This document shows positions 1 to 6,672 of a stretch of DNA of 14,899 nt, piece by piece. Positions within the stretch are counted from its first letter, which is position 1. The number at the start of each line of letters is the position of its first letter. The position numbers were made by a program, and so were the translations under genes. This stretch comes from Actinomycetes bacterium (GTDB lineage Bacteria > Actinomycetota > Actinomycetes > Mycobacteriales > Mycobacteriaceae), in assembly GCA_023417985.1 (NCBI GenBank), contig JAEZDV010000029.1, positions 1 to 14,899 of the forward strand, read 5' to 3'. The notes beneath the pieces are model-generated. The model saw only the letters and a list, made by a program, of their open reading frames with translations. It searched no databases and had not been told where the DNA came from.

Positions 1-10
1 AAACAGCTGG

Positions 11-721
11 TCAGCGCAGGTGAGTGTCGAACCAATCGAAGATGCGGCGACGCGCGTCGAGGATCGCGGCTTCGGACGTGTCCGTGTCCGGATCGAGCGA
101 GTCGGATTCGATCGGCGGCTCGTCGGGCCGATGCGCGAGCCCTTCGTAGCTGACCACAAGAGCCGGGGCGTCCGACCGCCCCGCAGCCTCCCGCAGAGCC
201 TCGACCTCTGCCGCCGGAGTCTCGGGATCGTCGTCGCCGTACAGGCCGAGCCACGGCGCCCGCAGCGACACCACGACCTCGACGAGAGGCCGGGCACCCT
301 CCCTCACCGGTCGCACGATGCCGCGCGATCCCACGCTCACCACCGCGCCGAGGACCCGGTCCGCCGCGACGTACAGCGCAGCGGTGCCCGCGTCGTCGAA
401 CCCGACCACACCGATCATGTCGGGGGTTATCCCCTGCTCCGCAATCCACCGGAACGTCGCGTCGGCGTTCGCGTAGAACCGCTCCCCGAAGAGCTCGGAA
501 CTCCCCGACTCGGGGGCATCCCGTGTGGGCTCGGGTGCGACGACCAGCCAGCGGTCGTCGGCGAGGCTCTCCATGAACTGGAGAAGAGCCGGTGGAAGCC
601 GCTCCGAGCGGTGCAACACCACGATGCTGCCGCGCGGCGTCGAATCCGGACGGACCACCGTCAGTGGCACATCCCCTGTACCACCGATCCGCGGCGCAGC
701 ATCGTTGCTGATTTCCGGCAT
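11..721 (-). CDS. Dienelactone hydrolase-like alpha/beta-hydrolase with Asp in the nucleophile position
   Basis: A 236-residue cytoplasmic protein with the dienelactone hydrolase layout: a beta-strand ending in VVLHRS near residue 35, the nucleophile elbow at G107-F108-D109-D110-A111-G112, an acid loop LYGDDDPETP (D165 aligns with the usual catalytic Asp) and a late His in GLAHRP (H197). In the family the elbow is normally G-x-C/S-x-G-G, so the usual Cys or Ser is replaced here by Asp109 while the Asp and His partners remain. No signal peptide or membrane segment is seen. I chose the ATG at 721 because the hydrolase domain begins about eight residues later and this leaves the pat promoter free. 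An in-frame GTG at 793 would add 24 residues and overlap the divergent pat start. Neither start has a strong ribosome site. Substrate unknown; it may be inactive or may use Asp as a dehalogenase or epoxide hydrolase does. Confidence 0.8.
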   Translation of the reverse strand: MPEISNDAAPRIGGTGDVPLTVVRPDSTPRGSIVVLHRSERLPPALLQFMESLADDRWLVVAPEPTRDAPESGSSELFGERFYANADATFRWIAEQGITPDMIGVVGFDDAGTAALYVAADRVLGAVVSVGSRGIVRPVREGARPLVEVVVSLRAPWLGLYGDDDPETPAAEVEALREAAGRSDAPALVVSYEGLAHRPDEPPIESDSLDPDTDTSEAAILDARRRIFDWFDTHLR

Positions 722-771
722 GCTGTCCACGATGACACGCCCACCGGGTACCCGCACGCAATCGTCGGGAG

Positions 772-777
772 CATAAT
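772..777 (+). promoter_or_regulatory. -10 element of pat, leaderless start
   Basis: CATAAT lies 6 bases before the GTG at 784, the distance expected if transcription starts at the start codon. There is no Shine-Dalgarno sequence in front of the GTG, which agrees with a leaderless mRNA. No clear -35 is visible. The inference rests on spacing and motif only. Confidence 0.45.
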
Positions 778-783
778 CGGCTG

Positions 784-1863
784 GTGACTCCACGGACCCG
801 ACCCGATCTTGCCTCGATTCCGGCCTACGTTCCCGGACGCACGTTTCCCGGCGCTGTGAAGCTCGCCAGTAACGAGACGACCGCCGGGCCGTTGCCCTCC
901 GTGCGCGAGGCGATCCTCGAATCCGCGCTGGACGTGAACAGGTATCCGGACAACGGCGCCGTGGAGCTGATCGCGACGCTCTCGGAGCGGCTGCAGGTCC
1001 CCACAGAGAACATCGCCGTCGGATGCGGGTCGGTGAGCTTGTGTCAGGAACTCGTTCAGATCACCTGCGAGCCCGGCGACGAGGTGATCTTCCCGTGGCG
1101 ATCGTTCGAGGCGTACCCGGTGGTCGTGGCCGTCGCGGCAGCAACGGCCGTACCCGTGGCGAACACCCCTGAGCACGGACACGATCTGAAAGCGATGCTC
1201 GCGGCGATCACCGAGCGCACGCGCCTGATCTTCGTCTGCAATCCCAACAACCCGACCGGATCGCTCATCGGCCGAACCGAGCTGGAACAGTTCCTCGACG
1301 CAGTGCCGGCGGATGTCGTCGTCGCACTCGACGAGGCGTATTTCGAGTACGTGCGAGCCACGTCGGACGAGGGCGTCGCGGACGGTCTCGAACTGGCGAA
1401 GAACCGCGACAACGTGGTCGTGCTACGCACGTTCTCCAAGGCCTACGGGCTCGCGGGTCTCCGGGTCGGGTACGCGGTCGCCGCTCCCGAACTGGTCACG
1501 GCTCTGAGCAAGGTGCACACCCCCTTCTCGGTCAACACGATCGCACAGAAAGCCGCAGTGGCATCCCTCGCAGCCGCCGACGAACTGCTCGCGCGGACCG
1601 AGGGTGTTGTCGCCGAGCGGCGCCGTGTGCGCGACGCGTTGCTCGGAGCCGGCTACGACGTACCCCGGAGCGGCGCGAACTTCCTCTGGTTGCCACTCGG
1701 CGACCGGTCTGCGGCATTCGCGGAGGCAGCGGCCGAGGCGGGAGTGATCCTGCGGAACTTCACCGGCGACGGGACGCGCGTGACGATCGGCGACCCGCAT
1801 GAGAACGACCACTTCCTCGCATTCGCTACGGGACCCGGCCGGACACTCGCGGGCATCGAATGA
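784..1863 (+). CDS. pat: Aromatic amino acid aminotransferase (HisC-like, Pat)
   Basis: A 359-residue PLP-dependent fold type I aminotransferase of class I/II, the usual length for HisC and Pat. All landmarks are present: substrate-side KLASNET near residue 30, N153-PNNPTG-159, D183-E-A-Y186 (Asp to the pyridine nitrogen, Tyr to the PLP phenolate), S-K219 in TFSKAYGLAGLRVGY (Schiff-base lysine) and R332 in DGTRVTIG, which binds the substrate carboxylate. The order and position relative to the hydrolase and the later quinone oxidoreductase region match M. tuberculosis Rv3772 (hisC2/pat), which transaminates aromatic amino acids at the last step of Phe/Tyr synthesis. Pat and HisC are hard to tell apart by eye; the lack of any his gene nearby favours Pat. 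The start is the GTG at 784, preceded by a -10 but no ribosome site. Confidence 0.9.
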   Translation: MTPRTRPDLASIPAYVPGRTFPGAVKLASNETTAGPLPSVREAILESALDVNRYPDNGAVELIATLSERLQVPTENIAVGCGSVSLCQELVQITCEPGDEVIFPWRSFEAYPVVVAVAAATAVPVANTPEHGHDLKAMLAAITERTRLIFVCNPNNPTGSLIGRTELEQFLDAVPADVVVALDEAYFEYVRATSDEGVADGLELAKNRDNVVVLRTFSKAYGLAGLRVGYAVAAPELVTALSKVHTPFSVNTIAQKAAVASLAAADELLARTEGVVAERRRVRDALLGAGYDVPRSGANFLWLPLGDRSAAFAEAAAEAGVILRNFTGDGTRVTIGDPHENDHFLAFATGPGRTLAGIE

Positions 1864-1951
1864 CCCTGTGACGAGACCCAACCGTTATCCCCAGGTATCG
1901 GTGACGTGACCCCGCGCTGACACACTCGGGCGATTGGTACGAACCCGACCC

Positions 1952-1956
1952 GGAGG
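1952..1956 (+). promoter_or_regulatory. Ribosome binding site deciding the start of the nucleotidase-like gene
   Basis: GGAGG sits 7 bases before the ATG at 1964. The open frame extends upstream to a TTG at 1934, but that codon has no ribosome site, and starting there would add ten polar residues before the signal peptide. This site fixes the start at 1964. Confidence 0.75.
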
Positions 1957-1963
1957 CTGCTGC

Positions 1964-3649
1964 ATGATCGGTGACATGGCACGTCGTGCCCTGTCCGCAT
2001 GCGCTCTCACCGCAGCCCTGTGTGCCGGCACCACCGTCCCGCCCGCCGATGCCGCATCTCAGAACATGGTGTCCGTGCGGATGATCGCCTTCGGCGACCT
2101 ACACGGCAATCTGCTGCCGCCGCAGGGGTCACGCAGCGAAGTGATTCGATCGGACGGCGCGTCCGTCGCCGCAGGTGGGGTGGCTCATCTCGCTGCCTAC
2201 GTCCGTCAGCTGCGCGGGCAGGCAGAGCACTCGATGCTGTATTCGGTGGGCGACACCTGGGGCTCGTCGCCGATCGAATCCGCGATGTTCCACGACGAAC
2301 CCACCATCGAACTGCTCAACAATCTCGGTGTCACCGCAGCCGCTCTGGGTAACCACGAACTCGACAACGGCTACGCCGAACTGGAACGCCTGCGGGACGG
2401 CGGATGCCACCCCGACGAAGGGTGCCGATACAGCGAGAAGTTCGAGGGAGCCCGCTTCCCTCTCCTCGCCGCGAACCTCACCACAGCCGACGGTGCACCC
2501 GCGGCGCTCCCGTTCAGCGTCAACTACGCCGACGGCATCCCCGTAGGCGTCATCGGCGTGCTCCCCAGCAACACCCCGGAGTTCATCCGATCCGAGTCCA
2601 TCGCCGGCCTGAATTTCGGCGACGAGATCGAGGCCGTGGATAGGACCGCCGACATCCTCGATGCGCTCGGGGTCCGCGCGATCGTGCTGCTCTACAAAGG
2701 TGACATCGGTGCCGGCGGAGAGAGCGACCCGTGCAATCCGGTCGACGGCCCCGCGAACGTCATGGCCACCACCGTCTCGCCGAAGGTCGACCTGATCGTC
2801 ACCTCAGACGGCGACAAGCACTTCAACTGCACTTTTCCCGATCCCCTCGGCCGCCCCCGCGCAGTCGTGCAGGGCGCCTCCCACGGACGCATCATCTCCG
2901 TCGCGGATCTGATGATCGATCGCGAGACCCGCGATGTGCAACGGGACCACACCCTCACCTTCACCCAGGTCATCACCCACGACATCGAGCCGGATCCGGA
3001 AACCCAGGAGTTCGTCGCGCGCGCGGTCGAGATGTCCGATGAAGTCGCCGGACGCCGCGTCGGATTCGCGTCGGCGGACATCACGCGTGAACCCGCGCCC
3101 AGCGGCGAATCAGCGCTGGGAAATCTCGTCGCCGATGCGCAACTCGCAGCGGCGCGTTCGGCGGGAGCGCACATCGCGCTGACCAATCCGGGCGGCCTTC
3201 GCAGCGACCTCATGTGCGGCGAGAACGGAATCGTCACCTACGGACAGACTTACGCAGCACAGCCGTTCGGTAACCGCCTCCAGGTTCTCGAACTCACCGG
3301 CGCGCAACTCGACGAGCTTCTCGAGCAGCAATTCCAGAAGACGGCGACCGGGGCACCGCTCGAATGGATCCTCGCGCCGTCGTACAACTTTCGGTACACC
3401 CTCGACCGCATCGCCCCGGAGGGCGAGCGCATCCGCGCCATCACCATCGACGGTGAGGAAGTGGATCCCGACCGGCACTACCGCGTGGTGGTCAACGATT
3501 TCCTGGCCGAAGGTGGTGACGGCTTCGAGGTGTTCACCCGGGCGCGAAATCGAACGGGCGCGGGTGAGGAACTCGATGCCCTCAACGCATACTTCGCGAC
3601 CCAGAACCCCGTCGTCCCTCCGTCGACAGACCGCATTCACATGCACTGA
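1964..3649 (+). CDS. Secreted 5'-nucleotidase family protein (UshA-like) with an altered metal site
   Basis: A 561-residue exported protein. Residues 1-35 form a signal peptide (Arg-Arg, hydrophobic stretch, ending near ADA-A). The N-terminal metallophosphatase domain keeps D45-L-H47 (GDLHGN), D97 (GDTWG) and N130-H131-E132 (GNHELD). The later metal motifs are changed: where relatives read LLLHEGG this protein reads LLYKGD (Y244), and where they read SGHTHQAYNC it reads T280-SDGDKHFNC, so both His of GHTH are Asp282 and Asp284, with one His at 286. The C-terminal nucleotide-binding domain looks intact: NPGGLRSDL, QPFGN, SYNFRY and NDFLAEGGDGF. The family hydrolyses extracellular nucleotides to nucleosides and phosphate. 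Catalysis here is doubtful; a nucleotide-binding or differently metallated protein is possible. It is tail-to-tail with the mycolyltransferase, only 9 bases apart. Confidence 0.85.
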   Translation: MIGDMARRALSACALTAALCAGTTVPPADAASQNMVSVRMIAFGDLHGNLLPPQGSRSEVIRSDGASVAAGGVAHLAAYVRQLRGQAEHSMLYSVGDTWGSSPIESAMFHDEPTIELLNNLGVTAAALGNHELDNGYAELERLRDGGCHPDEGCRYSEKFEGARFPLLAANLTTADGAPAALPFSVNYADGIPVGVIGVLPSNTPEFIRSESIAGLNFGDEIEAVDRTADILDALGVRAIVLLYKGDIGAGGESDPCNPVDGPANVMATTVSPKVDLIVTSDGDKHFNCTFPDPLGRPRAVVQGASHGRIISVADLMIDRETRDVQRDHTLTFTQVITHDIEPDPETQEFVARAVEMSDEVAGRRVGFASADITREPAPSGESALGNLVADAQLAAARSAGAHIALTNPGGLRSDLMCGENGIVTYGQTYAAQPFGNRLQVLELTGAQLDELLEQQFQKTATGAPLEWILAPSYNFRYTLDRIAPEGERIRAITIDGEEVDPDRHYRVVVNDFLAEGGDGFEVFTRARNRTGAGEELDALNAYFATQNPVVPPSTDRIHMH

Positions 3650-3658
3650 CACCGACTT

Positions 3659-4627
3659 CTACAGCTGCAGAGCGTCTTTCAGCTTCGGCCACGCCGTCTT
3701 GATGTCATCCTGCCAGTATTCCCACGAGTGCGTGCCCCAGGGTCGGTAGACGACTTGTGCCGGGATATCCAACTGCCGGAGGCGACGATCGAAAGTGATC
3801 GTGCACGCCAACGTTCCGAACTCGAGCGGTGTCCCGCCGGACAGTAGATCTGCACCCGACCCGAGGTCGCTGGGGCCCACGAGCCCGTTTCCGGTACTCA
3901 GGAAGATCTCTTTGCCCCGGAGTCGCTCGGCGAGAAGATACGAATCGTGTTCCTCCCAGACCGGGTCACCGGGGGGTCCCCACATATTGTCCGGATTCCC
4001 GCCTTTGTAGGCGACGGTGCCACGCACCGAATCGCGGGACGACTCACGCGAGGTGTCGAAGCATCCGCTCAGTGCCGCAACGCCCCGGTACAGATCGGGG
4101 TGCCGGGTGATCAGGTTCATCGCGCCGGTTGCTCCCATCGACAGTCCGGCGATTGCGTTGACGCCGTTGCCCTGGAACCGCGCGTCGATGAGCGGGGGCA
4201 ACTCTTCCGTCAGGAAGGTTTCCCAGCGGTTGATACCGAGCACCGGATCCGCACTCCGCCAATCGGTGTAATAACTCGCGGTACCACCGACCGGCAGCAC
4301 GACGTTGACGTGCTTGTCGGCGAAGAACTGCTCGATGTCGGTGCGCTGGGTCCACGTACTCTCGCGGAACTCCGATTCCTCGCCCGCACTCACCCCGTCG
4401 AGCAGGTACAACGTCGGACGGGGCGCGTCGCTCGCAGGATGGAGTACCTGGACCCGGACGACGCGCTGCATGGCGGGCGAGAACACCTCGACGTCCGTCC
4501 GCCGGTCGCCCAGCATCGCCGTCTGCTCGATCGCCGCGACGGCCGCCGGCTGGGCAGGTGCATACGACGGAAATCCCAACATCGACAGCAAAACCACACC
4601 GAATGCAGTGCTGATCTTTTTCAGCAT
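3659..4627 (-). CDS. Secreted mycolyltransferase, antigen 85/Cmt type
   Basis: A 322-residue exported alpha/beta-hydrolase. The signal peptide is MLKK followed by a hydrophobic run ending near APA-Q (residues 1-26). The nucleophile is S163 in GLSMGATGA, with the oxyanion loop LLDG near residue 75; E269 (TPLEFG) and H300 (WGTHSWEYW) complete the expected Ser-Glu-His triad. Cysteines in LSGCFD and TLACTITFD probably form the disulfide typical of corynebacterial and rhodococcal members. The family moves mycolates from trehalose monomycolate to arabinogalactan or to a second trehalose monomycolate, in the cell envelope. I chose the ATG at 4627 because GGGGA lies 5 bases upstream (4633-4637) and the signal peptide then begins directly; the frame continues to a possible start at 4666. 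The gene lies outside the classical fbp cluster, so it is probably one of several paralogues. Confidence 0.9.
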   Translation of the reverse strand: MLKKISTAFGVVLLSMLGFPSYAPAQPAAVAAIEQTAMLGDRRTDVEVFSPAMQRVVRVQVLHPASDAPRPTLYLLDGVSAGEESEFRESTWTQRTDIEQFFADKHVNVVLPVGGTASYYTDWRSADPVLGINRWETFLTEELPPLIDARFQGNGVNAIAGLSMGATGAMNLITRHPDLYRGVAALSGCFDTSRESSRDSVRGTVAYKGGNPDNMWGPPGDPVWEEHDSYLLAERLRGKEIFLSTGNGLVGPSDLGSGADLLSGGTPLEFGTLACTITFDRRLRQLDIPAQVVYRPWGTHSWEYWQDDIKTAWPKLKDALQL

Positions 4628-4691
4628 CGAGCTCCCCGTCCCCGACGACATGGATCTTGATCCCAACCCGGCCGCAGGTAGCGGTCAAGCC

Positions 4692-4711
4692 GACTGGTAG
4701 CCACACCAGTC
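4692..4711. repeat. Inverted repeat, candidate operator
   Basis: GACTGGT and ACCAGTC form a perfect 7-base inverted repeat around a 6-base spacer. It lies in the divergent spacer, about 65 bases upstream of the mycolyltransferase start and 104 upstream of the flavodoxin-like gene. The size suits a dimeric helix-turn-helix repressor. No regulator can be assigned. Confidence 0.4.
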
Positions 4712-4754
4712 CCTCCCACGGGGATCGTGACAGGTTCTGGAGAGCCGACACCAG

Positions 4755-4768
4755 CAGCCGTACGGCTG
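4755..4768. repeat. 14-base perfect palindrome
   Basis: CAGCCGTACGGCTG is a perfect palindrome. Flanking CCAG on the left and GGT on the right give an ACCAG/CTGGT pairing that echoes the inverted repeat at 4692-4711, so the two could be sites for the same protein. It lies 46 bases before the flavodoxin-like start. Confidence 0.35.
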
Positions 4769-4778
4769 GTGCATTCAT

Positions 4779-4805
4779 GTTTCCCCGATTCGCCGACGGG
4801 GAAAC
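4779..4805. promoter_or_regulatory. 9-bp hairpin directly upstream of the ribosome site of the flavodoxin-like gene
   Basis: GTTTCCCCG (4779-4787) pairs perfectly with CGGGGAAAC (4797-4805) across a 9-base loop. The stem ends 2 bases before GGAGG (4808-4812). It could be an operator on DNA or, in the mRNA, a structure that stabilises the 5' end or affects ribosome access. No T-run follows it, so it is not a standard terminator. Confidence 0.5.
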
Positions 4806-4814
4806 CCGGAGGGC

Positions 4815-5228
4815 ATGACCGTACTCGTCGTAGCCGGGAGCAACCGAGGAGTGACTCATCAGGTCGCGAAGGTGATCGCAGAGTCGCTCGGCAGACGCGA
4901 TATCGAGGTCACGCTGGGCGAGGTAGGCGATCTCGACCGCGTGGCGGAGTTCGACGCCGTCATCATCGGAAGCGAAGCGGAAAGCGGCAAATGGCCGGCC
5001 GAAGCCGGCGAACTGTGCCGCCGCTACGCAGACGCGCTGACACAGCAGCAGGTGTGGTTGTTCTCCGCCCCGGTGGAGGAGAACAGCGCCATCCGCGGCG
5101 AGGTCGAAGTGCCCGAACTCCTTGCAGCAGTCGCCGCACGCGACCACAAGTACTTTCCGAGTCCCGATCCCGACGAGGTCATGGCCTGGACGTCGTTCAT
5201 CGCGGACGAACTCGAAGGAAACAGCTGA
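4815..5228 (+). CDS. Small flavodoxin-like protein
   Basis: A 137-residue soluble protein with a flavodoxin-like alternating pattern: strand TVLVVAGS (residues 2-9), a phosphate-type loop SNRGVTHQVA, strand DIEVTLGEV, then DLDRVAEFDAVIIGSE (about 40-55), QVWLFSAPV and a C-terminal helix ending in the stop at 5228. The family binds FMN and carries electrons, or acts in protoporphyrinogen oxidation (HemG type). Its loop reads G-S-N-R-G-V-T rather than the usual S/T-x-T-G-x-T, so FMN binding is plausible but not certain. GGAGG lies only 2 bases before the ATG, closer than usual, and no better start exists. It is divergent from the mycolyltransferase and preceded by three inverted repeats. Physiological partner unknown. 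Confidence 0.7.
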   Translation: MTVLVVAGSNRGVTHQVAKVIAESLGRRDIEVTLGEVGDLDRVAEFDAVIIGSEAESGKWPAEAGELCRRYADALTQQQVWLFSAPVEENSAIRGEVEVPELLAAVAARDHKYFPSPDPDEVMAWTSFIADELEGNS

Positions 5229-5476
5229 CACGTCCCCCCGGGACGACAAGTCCTCCCCCGGGTCGGAGAAGTACAACACCCGGGTGCCGACTGGCGCCCG
5301 CACGCTGGGTGTCACCTTCGCCCCGAGAGCCGATACGCCGGTCGCCGAAGCTCGAGAATCCGCCGAAGAAATGCAGCACGCCCACGCGCAATAGCACGAC
5401 TCCCGACTCGGTGTGGTTCTCGACTATCTCGGCGTCACCCCCCAAGTGCTCGTGTGGGCTCTCTCAGTGCTCCGCG
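5229..5476. other. Spacer with no convincing gene; CCCGGG repeats and a short hairpin
   Basis: CCCGGG occurs three times at 5237, 5257 and 5279, spaced 20 and 22 bases. CGTCCC-ccc-GGGACG (5231-5245) can form a 6-bp hairpin just after the flavodoxin-like stop but has no T-run, so it is at best a weak terminator. A short open stretch at 5395-5496 encodes a hydrophobic peptide that runs into the AbrB promoter; there is no ribosome site for it. Confidence 0.35.
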
Positions 5477-5506
5477 AGTTATACTTTTCCTACTAGTTAT
5501 ACTTTT
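5477..5506 (+). promoter_or_regulatory. AT-rich promoter with a 12-base direct repeat, probable AbrB operator
   Basis: AGTTATACTTTT occurs exactly at 5477-5488 and 5495-5506, an 18-base period. Each copy contains TATACT, a near-consensus -10 element. The second copy is followed at once by the ribosome site AGGAG (5507-5511), 6 bases before the ATG at 5518. The stretch is strikingly AT-rich against the surrounding GC-rich DNA. Repeats covering the -10 in front of an AbrB-family gene suggest autorepression; that role is inferred. Confidence 0.6.
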
Positions 5507-5517
5507 AGGAGAAGTTC

Positions 5518-5751
5518 ATGGGAAGCGCACCGCGGACTCCGCCGGCAAAGTACGCCGCAACACTCACGATCGGGCCGAAGGGCCAGATCGTCATACCCAA
5601 GGGGGCACGAGACCTCTTCGGCTACAAGCCAGGCGACCAGGTCTTGCTGCTCGCCGACGTCGAACGTGGCATCGCGATCATGCCCGCCAGCGCACTCGCC
5701 GACCTCATGGGAGGGGTCCCGTCGCCCTCCGACCCGCCAGAGGAAGATTGA
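5518..5751 (+). CDS. AbrB/MazE/SpoVT-family DNA-binding regulator
   Basis: A 77-residue protein made almost wholly of the swapped-hairpin AbrB domain: TLTIGPKGQIVIPKGARDLFGYKPGDQVLLLADVERGIAIMP at about residues 15-57 matches the family pattern G-x-I-x-I-P-K-x-x-R-x-x-x-x-x-x-x-G-D-x-V. Such proteins bind DNA as dimers and act as transition-state regulators or as antitoxins. No toxin gene follows; instead the stop codon overlaps the start of an ABC ATPase by one base (TGATG), so its job is most likely to control this exporter operon. It probably binds the direct repeats in its own promoter. The ATG at 5518 has a well-placed AGGAG. Confidence 0.88.
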   Translation: MGSAPRTPPAKYAATLTIGPKGQIVIPKGARDLFGYKPGDQVLLLADVERGIAIMPASALADLMGGVPSPSDPPEED

Positions 5752-6671
5752 TGCCCGCCATCATCTGTCACGAGGTCCGCAGGAGTTTCGGGGGCGTGCA
5801 CGCCGTCGACGGAGTCGACCTCACGATCGACGAACATCAGATCTTCGGCCTACTCGGACCGAACGGATCCGGGAAGACCACCCTGCTCAACCTGTTGCAG
5901 GGGATCGATCGGCCGACCGCCGGTGAGGTCAGCGTCCTCGGACTGGACCCCATCCGGGACTGGAATCTGCTCGCGCCGCGCATGGGAACCCAACTGCAGG
6001 AGGCGACGCTCATTCCGCGGCTCACCGTGCGGGAGGCACTGAGCACCTTCGCGTCCTTCTACCCGCACGCGCGGGACGTGGACGAGGTTCTCGGCGAACT
6101 GGGGTTGACGGACAAGGCGACCTCCCGCGTCGAGAAGCTCTCCGGAGGCCAGCGGCAGCGGGTGTTCATCGCCCTCGCCCTCGCCCTGCTCCACGATCCA
6201 GAGCTGATCTTCTTCGACGAACTGACCTCGGCCGTGGATCCCCGCGCCCGCCACGCGATCTGGGACATCCTGCGGAACCTCGCACGCCAGGGGCGCACCA
6301 TCGTGTTGACCACCCACTCTATGGAGGAGGCCCAGGCGCTCTGCGACCGGATCGCGATCATCGACGCCGGACGGATCATCGCGGAGGGGGCACCTTCCGA
6401 CCTCATCGCTGAGCACGCCGGCGGCTCGCGGCTCCTGCTCCGTGCCGACGGCGTGGTCGACGAAGACGCCCTCCTCGATGTCGACGGGGTCAGCTCCGTC
6501 GGCCACGACCGCGACCACCTCGTCGTCACCGGAACGGGTCAGTTCGCCGCCCGGGTGATGGCCGACCTCTCCGCCCGAGGGGCGGTGGTCACAGACATGT
6601 CGATGCAGGACGCGACCTTCGAGGACGTCTTTCTGGCACTGACCGGGAGAACGATGCGAGAGGGCGAGTGA
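5751..6671 (+). CDS. ABC transporter ATP-binding protein (ABC-2 exporter, DrrA/CcmA type)
   Basis: A 306-residue ATPase. Walker A is GPNGSGKTT (36-44, K42), the Q-loop is in GTQLQEATL, the signature LSGGQ is at 130-134, Walker B is LIFFDE (D156, E157) followed by the D-loop SAVD, and the H-loop is H189 in LTTHSMEEA. About 80 residues follow the ATPase core and end in FEDVFLALTG, the tail typical of the DrrA-like exporters. It powers the permease encoded one base downstream. The ATG shares its A with the AbrB stop codon, so the genes are translationally coupled. Substrate unknown; relatives export drugs, lipids or peptides. Confidence 0.93.
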   Translation: MPAIICHEVRRSFGGVHAVDGVDLTIDEHQIFGLLGPNGSGKTTLLNLLQGIDRPTAGEVSVLGLDPIRDWNLLAPRMGTQLQEATLIPRLTVREALSTFASFYPHARDVDEVLGELGLTDKATSRVEKLSGGQRQRVFIALALALLHDPELIFFDELTSAVDPRARHAIWDILRNLARQGRTIVLTTHSMEEAQALCDRIAIIDAGRIIAEGAPSDLIAEHAGGSRLLLRADGVVDEDALLDVDGVSSVGHDRDHLVVTGTGQFAARVMADLSARGAVVTDMSMQDATFEDVFLALTGRTMREGE

Positions 6672-6672
6672 C

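Noticed and set aside
661..1182. Minus-strand frame of 173 codons antisense to pat
   Set aside because: Shadow of the hydrolase and pat genes; composition is Arg/His-rich with no domain.
5237..5284. Three CCCGGG sites as a repeat array or CRISPR-like element
   Set aside because: The repeat unit is only six bases and the spacers are unrelated; such sites are expected by chance in GC-rich DNA.
4044..5315. Minus-strand frame of 423 codons across the mycolyltransferase, the spacer and the flavodoxin-like gene
   Set aside because: It is antisense or out of frame to two well-supported genes and has no recognisable motif.
5518..5751. Toxin-antitoxin module with the AbrB-type protein as antitoxin
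   Set aside because: No toxin-sized gene follows or precedes it; the next gene is an ABC ATPase with all motifs.
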